DNA from: Clostridia bacterium
Lineage (GTDB): Bacteria; Bacillota; Clostridia; Oscillospirales; CAG-272
NCBI GenBank assembly: GCA_017463405.1
Contig: JAFTPJ010000146.1
Coordinates: forward strand, 1-36,552
DNA length: 36,552 nucleotides
Direction: 5' to 3'
The notes below the pieces were generated by a model. That model ran no database searches, had not been told where the DNA came from, and saw only the letters and a program-made list of their open reading frames with translations. Below are positions 17,960 through 26,657 of the stretch, piece by piece (the stretch's first letter is position 1; every line of letters starts with the position of its first letter). The position numbers were made by a program, and so were the translations under genes.

Positions 17960-17988
17960 TTTACAAACGTGCTGTTTTGTATTATAAT
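17960..17988 (+). promoter_or_regulatory. Promoter of the DeoR-family regulator
   Basis: TTTACA (17960-17965), 17-bp spacer, TATAAT (17983-17988). Downstream, three spaced copies of GCAAAAA (about 17995-18021) lie between promoter and ribosome binding site and could be a self-regulatory operator. Confidence 0.75.
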
Positions 17989-18034
17989 AAATACGCAAAA
18001 AGATGCAAAAATGCGCAAAAAGGAGGACGGAATC

Positions 18035-18787
18035 ATGTATAAATGTGAACGTGAGGATGAGATTATGGCGCTCCTGACCGAGACGGAGTATGCAACGGTC
18101 GAATATCTGGTTAAAAAAATCAATATCAGCGCATCCAGCATCCGCCGCGACCTGAAAAATTTGGAGGAGCGCGGGCTTGTGGTGCGGAGCTACGGCGGTG
18201 TAAAGCTGGCAGAGCCGACAGGGAAGCACATTCCTTTTTCTCTGCGCAGTCACGAAAACAGCGTGCAGAAAAAGCAGATTGCAAAGGCGGCTCTGCGCCT
18301 TTTACAGCCGGGGGAAACCATTTTCATCGACGGCTCCAGCAGTGCATTCTTCGTCGCGGAGCTTTTGCCAGCCTTGGGCGGCGTGACGGTGTTCACCAAC
18401 AGCGTTGACGTCATGTCAACTCTTTCGGGCTATGATATCAAGGCATATTGCACGGGCGGCGCGATTTCGGGTGATAACCGTGCGGTTCTGGTGGGAGGAT
18501 ACACCGAGGATTTTGTACGCCGCATTCATGCCGATACAGTGTTTTTTTCGGTGCAGGCGATCAATGCCGACGGCGAGCTGTTTGATTGCTATGCCGAGGA
18601 GGTTGCCGTTCGCAATCTGATGATGAAAAATGCGCACCGGCGAATCTTGCTTTGCGATAGCAGTAAATGGGGCAAAACGTCAACCTTTTATCAGGCGTCC
18701 ATGCAGGACATCGACTATATGGTTACCGACCGCGATCCAAATCGTTTTTTCTCCGAGCCCTCGCCCGAAAAATACATTCTTGCGTAA
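18035..18787 (+). CDS. DeoR family transcriptional regulator of sugar metabolism
   Basis: 250 residues from the ATG at 18035, which has AAGGAGG eight bases upstream; the open frame extends further upstream across the promoter, which is not coding. The N-terminal HTH (YATVEYLVKKINISASSIRRDLKNLEERGLVVRSYGGVKL) is the DeoR signature. The remainder is the DeoR C-terminal sensor domain: IFIDGSSSAFFVAELLP, VFTNSVDV, CTGGAISGDNRAVLVGG and LLCDSSKWGK. Such regulators usually repress sugar genes and respond to a phosphorylated sugar. It follows the ceramidase-like/GH-A pair on the same strand, with its own promoter, so those genes are candidate targets. Confidence 0.92.
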   Translation: MYKCEREDEIMALLTETEYATVEYLVKKINISASSIRRDLKNLEERGLVVRSYGGVKLAEPTGKHIPFSLRSHENSVQKKQIAKAALRLLQPGETIFIDGSSSAFFVAELLPALGGVTVFTNSVDVMSTLSGYDIKAYCTGGAISGDNRAVLVGGYTEDFVRRIHADTVFFSVQAINADGELFDCYAEEVAVRNLMMKNAHRRILLCDSSKWGKTSTFYQASMQDIDYMVTDRDPNRFFSEPSPEKYILA

Positions 18788-18814
18788 TTTTTTTGAAATG
18801 TTTACATATTCGTA

Positions 18815-18843
18815 TAGACTTTTTCGACACGGTGTGTTACAAT
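18815..18843 (+). promoter_or_regulatory. Possible promoter of the exonuclease-lipoprotein pair
   Basis: TAGACT (18815-18820), 17-bp spacer, TACAAT (18838-18843). The boxes are imperfect. The leader that follows contains the hairpin repeat at 18871-18927. Confidence 0.45.
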
Positions 18844-18864
18844 AATACGGTATGGGGCTTTGCG

Positions 18865-18930
18865 AACCTTCTTCAAAAGTTTTTGAAGAGAGTTTGGGAG
18901 AAACTTTTTACAAAAAGGTTCTCCCAAGAA
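18865..18930 (+). repeat. Short double-hairpin repeat unit upstream of the DnaQ-like gene
   Basis: CTTCAAAAGTTTTTGAAG (18871-18888) is an inverted repeat. It is followed by a 16-bp stem (18894-18909 with 18912-18927, GGGAGAAACTTTTT type). The same two hairpins in the same order and spacing occur at 29862-29919 before phoH. Confidence 0.75.
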
Positions 18931-18948
18931 ATATACCCAAAAAGGACG

Positions 18949-19614
18949 GTGAGAGACATCCGTATTCTATATTTTGATATGGAATTTGCCAACGGGCAGG
19001 TTCCGGGGTCGATCTATTCAATCGGCTACCTTGTCACGGACGAGCGATTCCGGACAAAAAAGGCGTCTGCCGATCTTCTCATCAACCCCGAATGCCAATG
19101 GAATAATTACGTTGAGCGCAAGATTCTCGCCTATCCGAAGTCGCAGGTCGAATCGGCACTTGCGTTCCCAAAGCATTACAAAAAGCTCAAAAAGCTTTTT
19201 TCCTCGGTTGACATTGCGGTCGGCTTTGCTGTTTCCAATGACGTAAAGGCGCTGAACAAGGATTGCGAGCGCTATAGGCTCGAACCGTTGTCCTATCGGT
19301 GGTTCGACGTTGAGCAGCTTTGCCGATTGCAGGACGAGCACCGCGATGCCCGCGGGCTTGCGGGGTGTTACAAGGCATGGTGTGGCGGCAAGCCACACGA
19401 TCACCGACATCGCAGCGACGGTGATGCTTATGCCACAATGCGCGTGCTGGAGGAAATCTGCAAGCATTCACACGTCACGGTGGATATGTTGATTGAAGCA
19501 TACCCCGAGTGTGCGGGAGATTCCGTGCCCGTCAATCGCCGACAGATGAAAAAATTGACGCTCTGGCAACGGATTTTCGGAAAAAACAAATCAAAAAAGG
19601 AGAGATCTGTATGA
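18949..19614 (+). CDS. DnaQ-like (DEDD superfamily) 3'-5' exonuclease
   Basis: About 221 residues from the GTG at 18949. This start is unsure: AAAGGA is only a few bases upstream, while the next ATG (18979) would remove the catalytic Asp. A rarer ATC or ATT start at 18958-18966 is possible. The exonuclease motifs are clear: ILYFDMEFANG (Exo I, D-x-E), VGFAVSNDVKAL (Exo II) and DHRHRSDGDAYATM (Exo III with His and Asp). The C-terminus is basic (RQMKKLTLWQRIFGKNKSKK). Family members trim RNA or DNA; without a polymerase or helicase domain the substrate cannot be told. The stop codon overlaps the next gene by 4 bp. Confidence 0.8.
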   Translation: MRDIRILYFDMEFANGQVPGSIYSIGYLVTDERFRTKKASADLLINPECQWNNYVERKILAYPKSQVESALAFPKHYKKLKKLFSSVDIAVGFAVSNDVKALNKDCERYRLEPLSYRWFDVEQLCRLQDEHRDARGLAGCYKAWCGGKPHDHRHRSDGDAYATMRVLEEICKHSHVTVDMLIEAYPECAGDSVPVNRRQMKKLTLWQRIFGKNKSKKERSV

Positions 19615-20012
19615 AACGTATCTTCTCATTCCTGCTTTGTGCCGTTCTGCTGACGGCGTCTTTGCTCACCTTGAACAGCTGTGTTAAAATGTCTCTCAAG
19701 GGAGTCTTTATCACCGAGGACGGCGAAAACAACCGCATTTATACCTTTACATCCGAACGCTTGATTGTTACGGAGCTGATCAACGAGGTTTCCTACGACA
19801 TGTATTTCCTCTACGAGCTGCGTGAGGAGAACGGCGAGGAATTTCTTGATCTGGAGTACGAGGGAATCGTTTACGAAGGCAACGACATCTACGTCGCACA
19901 TATGGTTAATGCACTGGATCAGAATCATAAGAAAAGTCCCAACAGTACAAAATCACTGCAAAGAAATGCAGATCACATCATACTGGACGATCTCAAGCTC
20001 GTGAAGTCGTAA
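19611..20012 (+). CDS. Small putative lipoprotein
   Basis: 133 residues, ATG at 19611 after AAAGGAG. A lipoprotein signal peptide is clear: MKRIFSFLLCAVLLTASLLT with the lipobox LNSC giving Cys24. The mature part is acidic and beta-rich (FITEDGENNRIYTFTSERLIV, YFLYELREENGEEFLDLEY), like small surface lipoproteins of unknown function that show repeated beta hairpins. It overlaps the exonuclease gene (ATGA), implying co-translation although one product is cytoplasmic and the other exported. I do not recognise a family. Confidence 0.75.
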   Translation: MKRIFSFLLCAVLLTASLLTLNSCVKMSLKGVFITEDGENNRIYTFTSERLIVTELINEVSYDMYFLYELREENGEEFLDLEYEGIVYEGNDIYVAHMVNALDQNHKKSPNSTKSLQRNADHIILDDLKLVKS

Positions 20013-20031
20013 AAATTTGGAATATAAAATC

Positions 20032-20075
20032 GGAGTGCCGACCAATGCAAGGTGCATTGGCGACACTCCTTTTTA
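20032..20075. terminator. Strong hairpin terminator between lipoprotein gene and phage module
   Basis: Outer stem GGAGTG/CACTCC and inner stem CCAATGCA/TGCATTGG (20032-20069) are followed by TTTTTATT on plus. It ends the lipoprotein transcript and probably also the convergent phage module. Confidence 0.85.
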
Positions 20076-20085
20076 TTCATGCTAC

Positions 20086-20475
20086 TTATTCGTATTTGTC
20101 AACGATTGCTTCCACGGTTGTGGGAAGTGCGGCTTCGATGGCGGAAAGCGCGTCGGAGCAGAGGGCAAAAAACCGGTCGCTCATCTCCTCACTTTCCTCA
20201 ATGGTCAGCATTGCGGAAAGGTAGAAGATCGCCGCAGCGGAAAAGACAGTGGGGAGGAGAAACGAATCTGTCAGCGTTACCGTTACTCCTTCAAAGGGTT
20301 CTGCCTCCTCCAAGCCGTGGGCGCGTCGGTATTTGACGTCCAGGGAAGCACAGTGCGAGAGAAATGCGGCGAGGATATAGGGCGCACGCTCGGTATAATC
20401 CTTCGTGTAGGAATCGGAATAGGTTCCCTCACATACCATACGCACAGATGCGTCAAGAATTTCCTGATAGGTCAT
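20086..20475 (-). CDS. Phage head-tail connector-like protein (putative)
   Basis: 129 residues, ATG at 20475 with GGAG upstream, 14 bp after the capsid gene. Helical and acidic (ILDASVRMVCEGTYSDSYTKDYTERAPYILAAFLSHC, then SFLLPTVFSAAAIFYLSAML), with the size and position of head-completion or connector proteins. No diagnostic motif is seen; the call rests mainly on position after the major capsid gene. It is the last gene of the module. Confidence 0.5.
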   Translation of the reverse strand: MTYQEILDASVRMVCEGTYSDSYTKDYTERAPYILAAFLSHCASLDVKYRRAHGLEEAEPFEGVTVTLTDSFLLPTVFSAAAIFYLSAMLTIEESEEMSDRFFALCSDALSAIEAALPTTVEAIVDKYE

Positions 20476-20489
20476 GGCGGCTCCGAAGA

Positions 20490-21332
20490 TTAAGCGGTGG
20501 CACCGACGACGTTCAGATCCAAGAGAACCATTTCCTTGGGATAGACCACCTTCGCACCGTACAGATGCAGACCCTTGACTGCATCGGCAAAGCGGAGCTC
20601 CGGACGGTATGCGTCAATTTCGGAGAGCTGCTCGGCAAAGGCGATGGCTCTCTTGGTGCGTGCCAGACATTTGTGCTTGTAACCGTTGTCGCTCTCGGAC
20701 TTGACGATGTTGTTGGAAACGAAGATTTTGCATCCGCCGATCGAGCCGATGCAGCCGTTTTCCAGTGCATCGGTATTGTCGGAGCAGAGGTTGACCTTTG
20801 CCTTGAGGATCATACCCGCAATCTCGGGAGAAACCTCGATGACAATGTCCTCGGGATCGGAAACATTGGCAAGAAAGAGATTGGTGCGCGCGTCGATCAG
20901 ATGGTTCAGAATGTTCTCGGTCGTGGTATCCGCCTCGACGATGCTCGTGCCCGCCTCACCGTAAAGCTTGTAGATGTACTGGTCGGTATCGTTTGCCAGC
21001 GCGGATGCAGCGTTTTTCATTGCCGCTTCCATCAGCTTCGGGGAAGCTTGGGCACGGTCAATGTCATCAATCTGGAAATTGAAGTATTTTGCCTGATTGA
21101 TGATCAGATCACGCGCATTGTCAGAGAGCGTCGTGGGCGCTCCCATATTGGCATTCTTGGTGTATTCGGATACGGTGACAGCACCCACGCCGCAGATGCG
21201 GACGGTGCTTCCTTTTTCGCGGATTTCGCCTTCGAAATCGCGGTTACAGTTGGAAACGGCGATGTATTTCTTATCAAGCTCGCGGTAAAGATTTTCACTC
21301 CATACGGTAGGAACAAAGTTAGTAATTGCCAT
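20490..21332 (-). CDS. Phage major capsid protein
   Basis: 280 residues, ATG at 21332 with AAAGGA upstream. It begins MAITNFVPTVWSENLYRELDKKYIAVSNCNRDFEGEI, typical of coat proteins of the P22/gp5-like or related HK97-fold groups. It has a central region (QAKYFNFQIDDIDRAQA, MEAAMKNAASALANDTDQYIYKLYGEAG, IVIEVSPEIAGMILKA) and ends in a compact beta C-terminus (LRFADAVKGLHLYGAKVVYPKEMVLLDL). Coat subunits assemble the icosahedral shell around the scaffold. There is no protease gene in the module, consistent with a scaffold-driven, protease-free P22-type assembly. The frame is intact. Confidence 0.82.
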   Translation of the reverse strand: MAITNFVPTVWSENLYRELDKKYIAVSNCNRDFEGEIREKGSTVRICGVGAVTVSEYTKNANMGAPTTLSDNARDLIINQAKYFNFQIDDIDRAQASPKLMEAAMKNAASALANDTDQYIYKLYGEAGTSIVEADTTTENILNHLIDARTNLFLANVSDPEDIVIEVSPEIAGMILKAKVNLCSDNTDALENGCIGSIGGCKIFVSNNIVKSESDNGYKHKCLARTKRAIAFAEQLSEIDAYRPELRFADAVKGLHLYGAKVVYPKEMVLLDLNVVGATA

Positions 21333-21407
21333 ATTCTTTTTAATTCCTTTCTTTTTTCATAAATTTTAACTTATTTTTTAAAAATGATTTTTGTTTTTAT
21401 TTTAATA

Positions 21408-22007
21408 TTAATGCCATTTTTGCATAGATTGCATGATCTTGGAAAAATTTTTGCGTACCTCGGAGGGCGTCATCGCGCGCACCTCCGAAGGGGAATATAC
21501 GTCCTCCGCAGATGCATTCAGAGCACCCGATGAGCGCTCCCTGTTTTTGCGGTTGTCGTTCAAAGCACGTGCCTCATCGTACATCCGCTTGCGTTCTGCA
21601 AGTGCATAGGCGGCAGCAAGAGGAACGCCGTTTCCGACCTCCTTCCAAAGTGCGTCGGGTAAGCTGTCCAACGCCACGTCGGGGTAGAGATCGCGAAACT
21701 CACCGTATTCGCGGTGGATGCGGGCATCCCATGCGCCTTGCGCGGCGATCATCCGCTTCAACATGTTCAGCTCGTCTCGCAATTCAGAAATTCCGTCCCC
21801 TTTTCCCGCTTGATCAGCGGAAGCAGGATCAGAATCAGAATCCTTGCGGGGATCAGGAGAAAGCTCGCAAGCTGACGCAAGCGATTCTGCGTCTGTCGGA
21901 ACGGACGAGGTTTCCTTGTCCCATCCTTCTGTTTCCTCAAACGGTGTACCGTCATCCGTTGCAGGCGATGGGTCTTCAGCGTTTTCATAAACGTGATCTT
22001 CATTCAT
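21408..22007 (-). CDS. Phage scaffolding protein
   Basis: 199 residues, ATG at 22007 with GGAG upstream, 4 bp after the portal stop. It has a strongly acidic, low-complexity N-terminus (to about residue 75), a coiled-coil stretch (ISELRDELNMLKRMIAAQGAW), then a helical region, and a basic C-terminus (SEVRKNFSKIMQSMQKWH) suited to binding the coat. This charge layout and its place between portal and capsid are characteristic of phage scaffolds. A 75-bp AT-rich gap separates it from the capsid gene. Confidence 0.75.
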   Translation of the reverse strand: MNEDHVYENAEDPSPATDDGTPFEETEGWDKETSSVPTDAESLASACELSPDPRKDSDSDPASADQAGKGDGISELRDELNMLKRMIAAQGAWDARIHREYGEFRDLYPDVALDSLPDALWKEVGNGVPLAAAYALAERKRMYDEARALNDNRKNRERSSGALNASAEDVYSPSEVRAMTPSEVRKNFSKIMQSMQKWH

Positions 22008-22011
22008 CTTG

Positions 22012-23574
22012 TCACACTCCTTTCGTTGAGATTTTTTTGAGCAAGCTGCGTTTGTTCTCGATTACGCCGTCGGGAAGCAGGTTGAGATACTGTTCAAGTG
22101 TCAGGTGTCCGCCTGCGAGAAGCTTGTCCAGCACCGCGACTGTCGCGGCAGGAGTATAGCGCCCGACGCTATCCGCCTCGGCAGTGGCACGCAGAAGCTC
22201 ACGTTTGAGAAGGCTGTAATCCGCAATCTGTGCCACGGGATTTCCCGCCGCATCCTCGGTGATGATGTGACGCTCGGGGGCGTAATAGGTGCAGAGCATG
22301 TCCGCCCAGATGTCGGCAAGCTCGCCGATACAGCGCAGAAATGCGGCACGGACGTGGGAGAGCGCGATGGCGGATGCCTCCTGCAGTGCGAGGATGGCGC
22401 TGGTGTTGTTGGCGGCGGCATCGCCGAGCGCCGCCTCGGTGGCTCCCATCAGTGCGCGGGTCGTTTCGATGATGTTGGAGATCAAATCAAGGTAGCCCTC
22501 CTGCATCTCTCCGACGCCGACGACCGAGATTGCATCCGACACGCATCCGCCTCCCATCGCCGCGATAGCCTCGCCAACCCCATTGGACCACTCGGGAATA
22601 CGGGATTTGTCGTAGACGATCTTGGAGAATGCAGTGTCGCTCATGTGCTTCATTGCCATCGCGTAAGCCGTGTTGATGTACTTCTGATTGGCAATCATGT
22701 CACTGACGGGGGCACTTCCATGGAAGCAACCCTTGCTGTCATGCCAGTGAAAATAGGCAACGGGATAGAGTGACAGTCCCGTGCGGATGCGACGGATCAG
22801 ACAGCTTCGTGTGGATTTTTCAAAAATGACCTCGCCGTTTTCGCGGAAAAAACGCAACAGATAGGTTGCCTTTTCCTCCCCAGGGAGCTCTGTCGCGGAA
22901 AGATCGCCTGCCTGCACATTCTGCTCGTCATCCTGTGTGATCGAGGCGACCTCCCGCTCGGTACAGCCCGCCTTTTGCGCCTCGCGCCGCAGACTTGCCA
23001 CGGTGGCTCTGCCGGAGAGAATGACATAATCCTGCGATTGCAGATCGGACGAATTGACATCGGCGACAAAGAGGCTTGTGCTGTCGACCGTATCGGTACG
23101 GATGTCTCCGTGCCAGAGCTGACCGTCGATTTGATCGGGATCCCACCAGCAGTAGAAGACACCGTCGCCCGTCAGTGCGGCATCCAGAAGCGCCCTGTGG
23201 ACGAGTGTGTCCATGCGGTTGAGCTTCCAGCGCCGCGCAGCGTTGCCGTTGAGGGCGGCGATCCCCGCTTCCACCGCCAGCCGCTCACTCTCTCGGGTGA
23301 GGAAGGGCAGGGAATTGTCGGTGTAGCGGATGGAGATCTCTCCGGTGGCGACGCCTGCGACAAGGTAGTCGGTTACGCGGCGAACGAGATTGAACACGGG
23401 ACGGGGCAGGTCGTTTCGGACGCCGTACCATTGGTCGCCGCGGTAAAAGCGTTCGTTGCGGCGTACGGTCTCATAAAGCCCGATGCTCCGCTTGTAGTCC
23501 TTTCCCGCTTCATACTGTGCCCACGCCGTGGTGTAGGGTAGTGTTTGCTTGGAAATAAGAATTCCTCCTTTCAT
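22012..23574 (-). CDS. Phage portal protein (P22-type)
   Basis: About 515-520 residues. The ATG at 23574 has no Shine-Dalgarno in front of it. AAAGGAGG lies just inside the frame, seven bases before ATT (23554-23556), so an ATT start is plausible. The protein has portal features: YETVRRNERFYRGDQWYGVRNDLPRPVFNLVRRVTDYLVAGV, a middle wing (GDGVFYCWWDPDQIDGQLWHGDIRTDTV), PVAYFHWHDSKGCFHGSAPVSDMIANQKYINTAYAM, and a helical stem with NTSAILALQEASAIALSHVRAAFLRCIGELADIW. The dodecameric portal is the DNA entry channel and terminase docking site. It lies 16 bp after the gp10-like gene. Confidence 0.85.
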   Translation of the reverse strand: MKGGILISKQTLPYTTAWAQYEAGKDYKRSIGLYETVRRNERFYRGDQWYGVRNDLPRPVFNLVRRVTDYLVAGVATGEISIRYTDNSLPFLTRESERLAVEAGIAALNGNAARRWKLNRMDTLVHRALLDAALTGDGVFYCWWDPDQIDGQLWHGDIRTDTVDSTSLFVADVNSSDLQSQDYVILSGRATVASLRREAQKAGCTEREVASITQDDEQNVQAGDLSATELPGEEKATYLLRFFRENGEVIFEKSTRSCLIRRIRTGLSLYPVAYFHWHDSKGCFHGSAPVSDMIANQKYINTAYAMAMKHMSDTAFSKIVYDKSRIPEWSNGVGEAIAAMGGGCVSDAISVVGVGEMQEGYLDLISNIIETTRALMGATEAALGDAAANNTSAILALQEASAIALSHVRAAFLRCIGELADIWADMLCTYYAPERHIITEDAAGNPVAQIADYSLLKRELLRATAEADSVGRYTPAATVAVLDKLLAGGHLTLEQYLNLLPDGVIENKRSLLKKISTKGV

Positions 23575-23590
23575 GGTTGATATGTGTGCC

Positions 23591-25306
23591 TTAAGGCTTG
23601 GTGAAGAACGCAACGCGATAGAGTGCGGCAGCGGTACTTCCTTGCGTAGAAAAATAAAAGCGCAGGAAGCGGTGACGGTTGGCATGGATGCGTCCCTCGT
23701 AGTATTCGGGCATCCCGTTGTAGGTCTTTTGCGTGATGGGATTCTGCGTGGCGCCACGCGTGGTGTAGATGATCAGATTGGTGCTGCCCGTCGTCCTTGC
23801 CGTGATTGCCCAATGCAGTGCATGGCGGATGGAATCGGGATTGCCGAGATCGATGTACTTACTCATGTAGTACGTGCTGTAGGAATTGCCGTCGTCGTCA
23901 AAATGAAGCTCGTCAAAGACATAAAGAACGTTGGAATTGATACAGCAGATTCCAAGAGTGGGGGAAACGCGGAATTTGGTTGCGGGAAGACCGTCGAAGT
24001 GATACCACGCATTCTGCGGTGCGTTCCAGACCCAAAGCAGTCCGCTCTCATCCTGCGGCGTACAGATCCAGAGCTCGCGATGTTGCGGATTCCAAAAAAC
24101 GATCGAATCCTCTCCGATATAGCCGCGCAGACGGCTGTGCACACGATCGGATACCCGCTCGACCGTCACATCCTCGGGTGCGGAGGCACGGGAGGTCAGA
24201 CGGAAGACACCGTCGCGGCTGACGGTAATCACCGCATCCTCACAGCAGATTGCGCCGTCGATCGGTGTACATCCGATCTGCGGGTGAATTACGTCAGCGT
24301 CGGCGCCGCTGTCATCCAGGCGCAACAGGCGTGTGCAGGTTTTGGTGAAGATCAGTGCCGTACCGTAATACGGGCAGAGCGCAGTGACGGGGTTTTGGCT
24401 GTCGCCGATAAAAAGAACGTTTTGCGCGGTAAAATAAAGCGGTGCGGTGTTGGGGTAGAACAGATTGCAATAGCTTTTCATCTCATTCGTGACCCCGCTT
24501 GACAGATAGAGCTTGTACGCATCATCCGTGCGATACAGAAGCATCCGATGGATACCGCCCGTTTGGATGACCAGCGCGCGCTGTGCCGCCAGCATGTTCA
24601 GGCGCCGCTCCTCATCAAAGGGGGCGGAAAAGGCGATCGCGATCTCGCTCGCCTCGGCGGCAGACGGGACGGTAACGTAATTGGTGTTTGCACGGAAGGT
24701 GAAATCGGCTGTTTTGACGGTGTCGACCAGCACGCAATCGATACTTTCAGCGTAATACGGAAGGTAAAAGACCGTTGCACCGTCGGTGTTTCTGTAATGC
24801 ACCCGCATGTTCGGTGTGAGCAGATTGGGCAGCTCGCCCGATGCACCCATCGAGGTTGGATGCCAGTTCTCGCCGATCAGCGGTGCGTAAGGAACGACCT
24901 CCATGAACATGAAGTATTCGGGGTCGAATACCGAAATGCTCTTGCCGTCCAACAGATAAACGTAGCCGTCCATTTCGTAAAATTCGGCGGGTCCCTCGGA
25001 GGTTCCGAGGGTGTAGAGATTCGTCAGATACAGCTCGTCCCCGTCAGCCTGGTAGACCGTATTTCCGATCACACAGAAGGTGTAAGGGACGTTGTTGACA
25101 CTCCCCTCCCACATGCCGCGCAGGGCTCCTGAAAAATACGTGATGCGTCGAAGCCCCTCACGCTTTTCCAACGTGCCCATATCGGTGATGCGGAAATTCA
25201 TCATCGAATCGGCACCGTCGTCAAGATACGTATCGTCGGAGCCGAGTCCTGCGAATTTTGTGATGATTTTGGATATTCTTGCACGATCGGGTTTGACCTT
25301 TGCCAT
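23591..25306 (-). CDS. Phage tail-hub / DNA stabilisation protein, P22 gp10-like
   Basis: 571 residues, ATG at 25306 with AAAGGAG. Rich in beta-strands and aromatic residues with repeated propeller-like blades: NFRITDMGTLEKREGLRRITYF near the start, YTFCVIGNTVYQADGDELYL, YFTAQNVLFIGDSQNPVTALCPYYG, DSIVFWNPQHRELWICTPQDESGLLWVWN, ending in YYEGRIHANRHRFLRFYF. This pattern resembles the packaged-DNA stabilisation proteins that plug the portal after packaging. It sits between terL and portal instead of after the capsid as in P22, an uncommon order. Alternative: a general tail-fibre or adhesin beta-propeller. Confidence 0.6.
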   Translation of the reverse strand: MAKVKPDRARISKIITKFAGLGSDDTYLDDGADSMMNFRITDMGTLEKREGLRRITYFSGALRGMWEGSVNNVPYTFCVIGNTVYQADGDELYLTNLYTLGTSEGPAEFYEMDGYVYLLDGKSISVFDPEYFMFMEVVPYAPLIGENWHPTSMGASGELPNLLTPNMRVHYRNTDGATVFYLPYYAESIDCVLVDTVKTADFTFRANTNYVTVPSAAEASEIAIAFSAPFDEERRLNMLAAQRALVIQTGGIHRMLLYRTDDAYKLYLSSGVTNEMKSYCNLFYPNTAPLYFTAQNVLFIGDSQNPVTALCPYYGTALIFTKTCTRLLRLDDSGADADVIHPQIGCTPIDGAICCEDAVITVSRDGVFRLTSRASAPEDVTVERVSDRVHSRLRGYIGEDSIVFWNPQHRELWICTPQDESGLLWVWNAPQNAWYHFDGLPATKFRVSPTLGICCINSNVLYVFDELHFDDDGNSYSTYYMSKYIDLGNPDSIRHALHWAITARTTGSTNLIIYTTRGATQNPITQKTYNGMPEYYEGRIHANRHRFLRFYFSTQGSTAAALYRVAFFTKP

Positions 25307-25340
25307 ATGCTTTTCTCCTTTCTTTCAGACTATTTGGCAC

Positions 25341-26657
25341 CTAAAAGAGAGATGTGTTGCGAGACGGAAAGCGAAAGTTGCGGTCGGGAACGTCACGCTC
25401 GCAATAAGGGGCTGCGCGGCTCATCACTGCGTAACGGAGCGCCTCCGGAGCGTGTGTCGCACCGTGCGGCTCCCCTGATGCATCCTCTGGTCGGATCGCA
25501 TCGCAAAGCAGCAGGGGAATCGATCGGATCAGTTCCTGACAGTCTGCGCAGATGCGGAGTAACGGTGCGCCCTGTTGTGGCTTGAGGTACTCGCGCAGGA
25601 CTCGCCAGCCGGGAATGCGTCGGTCGTCCGCCGCAGTCATCGGCGGGAGGGAGGCGGCGGTACACATGATCTCAAATCCGCTCCGTCCGCTGTCCTGCCG
25701 TCGGTTCCACAGATCGGGGGAGGCGACCGCGTATTCCGCATTCTGACCGCGGCAAAGCACTTCTATCGCACGTGCCGCCTCGCCGAGCGTCAGATCGGGG
25801 CGGCAGATTTCTTGCAATACGAAGAGATTGCCCGTCCCATCCACACCGACAAGAAGTGCCGCCAGCATGTCCAGTCCGTAGTCGAATGCGACGAAACGCC
25901 GCAGATGTGCAGGGATCACGGCCTTTGCGACAACGTGAATCTCCGGCTGAAACTCGGGTAGAAACTGTCCCTCAAAGACATCCCACCGACCGTACAGCCA
26001 TGCATCGCGCAGCTTTGTGGGAAGCGTTTCGAGCTGATGCACGTATGTCGGATCAGCCGACAGAAGTACGGGATTGTCGTACACTTGTGCGGGAATAAAG
26101 CAGTAGTCGTCGGGAGTTTCGTCTGCGCGGAAAACGCGGTCCACAAACAGTCTTTTGACCCATGCATGTCCTACGCCGCCGGGATTGCAGGTCAGATACA
26201 TCCGTCTGGGAAACGCTCCTACACCGCGCAGGCAAGCCTTGAAGATCGAGAATTGTTGCTCGGTCAGCTGTGTCGCCTCGTCGATGGCGATGATGTCGTA
26301 TTCCTGACCCTGGTAGCGAAGTGCGTCGCGCATGGATGCGCAAAAGCCGAGTGTGATTGTGCTTCCGTTCGGAAAGGTGAGACACTTTTCACTGTCGCGG
26401 TAGCAAAGCAGTGGGCCGTATTCCTCGATCAGCGTACGGACGTGATTTGCCTTGAGCTCTGCGTAGGAGCGCCGTACCAGCAAGCAGCGAATACCGGGAT
26501 AATGCAGGCAAAGCGCTACGAGCTTGCGCCGCAATGCCCAGGATTTTCCGCCGCCACGCGCACCGCCGTATGCGGTGTAACGTGCACGGGAGGAAAAGAA
26601 CAGCTTCTGTCGCTCGTTTGGCGTTCCGCGGATACGCAGGACTTGTTCAGCGCTCAT
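25341..26657 (-). CDS. Phage terminase large subunit
   Basis: 438 residues from the ATG at 26657, with GGAGG upstream; the frame extends upstream into terS but that part is non-coding. The ATPase motifs are a deviant Walker A GGARGGGKS (31-39), Walker B DIIAIDEATQ (121-130) and coupling motif CNPG (157-160). The nuclease half has FVAFDYG (Asp259), VASPDLW (Asp315) and THAPEALRYAVM. Where Asp is common in the last motif this protein has Glu405. The enzyme cuts and translocates phage DNA into the prohead through the portal. It overlaps terS by 4 bp. Confidence 0.95.
   Translation of the reverse strand: MSAEQVLRIRGTPNERQKLFFSSRARYTAYGGARGGGKSWALRRKLVALCLHYPGIRCLLVRRSYAELKANHVRTLIEEYGPLLCYRDSEKCLTFPNGSTITLGFCASMRDALRYQGQEYDIIAIDEATQLTEQQFSIFKACLRGVGAFPRRMYLTCNPGGVGHAWVKRLFVDRVFRADETPDDYCFIPAQVYDNPVLLSADPTYVHQLETLPTKLRDAWLYGRWDVFEGQFLPEFQPEIHVVAKAVIPAHLRRFVAFDYGLDMLAALLVGVDGTGNLFVLQEICRPDLTLGEAARAIEVLCRGQNAEYAVASPDLWNRRQDSGRSGFEIMCTAASLPPMTAADDRRIPGWRVLREYLKPQQGAPLLRICADCQELIRSIPLLLCDAIRPEDASGEPHGATHAPEALRYAVMSRAAPYCERDVPDRNFRFPSRNTSLF

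Noticed and set aside
22105-24502. Long plus-strand open frames opposite the portal and gp10-like genes
   Set aside because: Low-complexity mirror products of GC-biased genes, without binding sites; the minus-strand reading is a coherent phage set.
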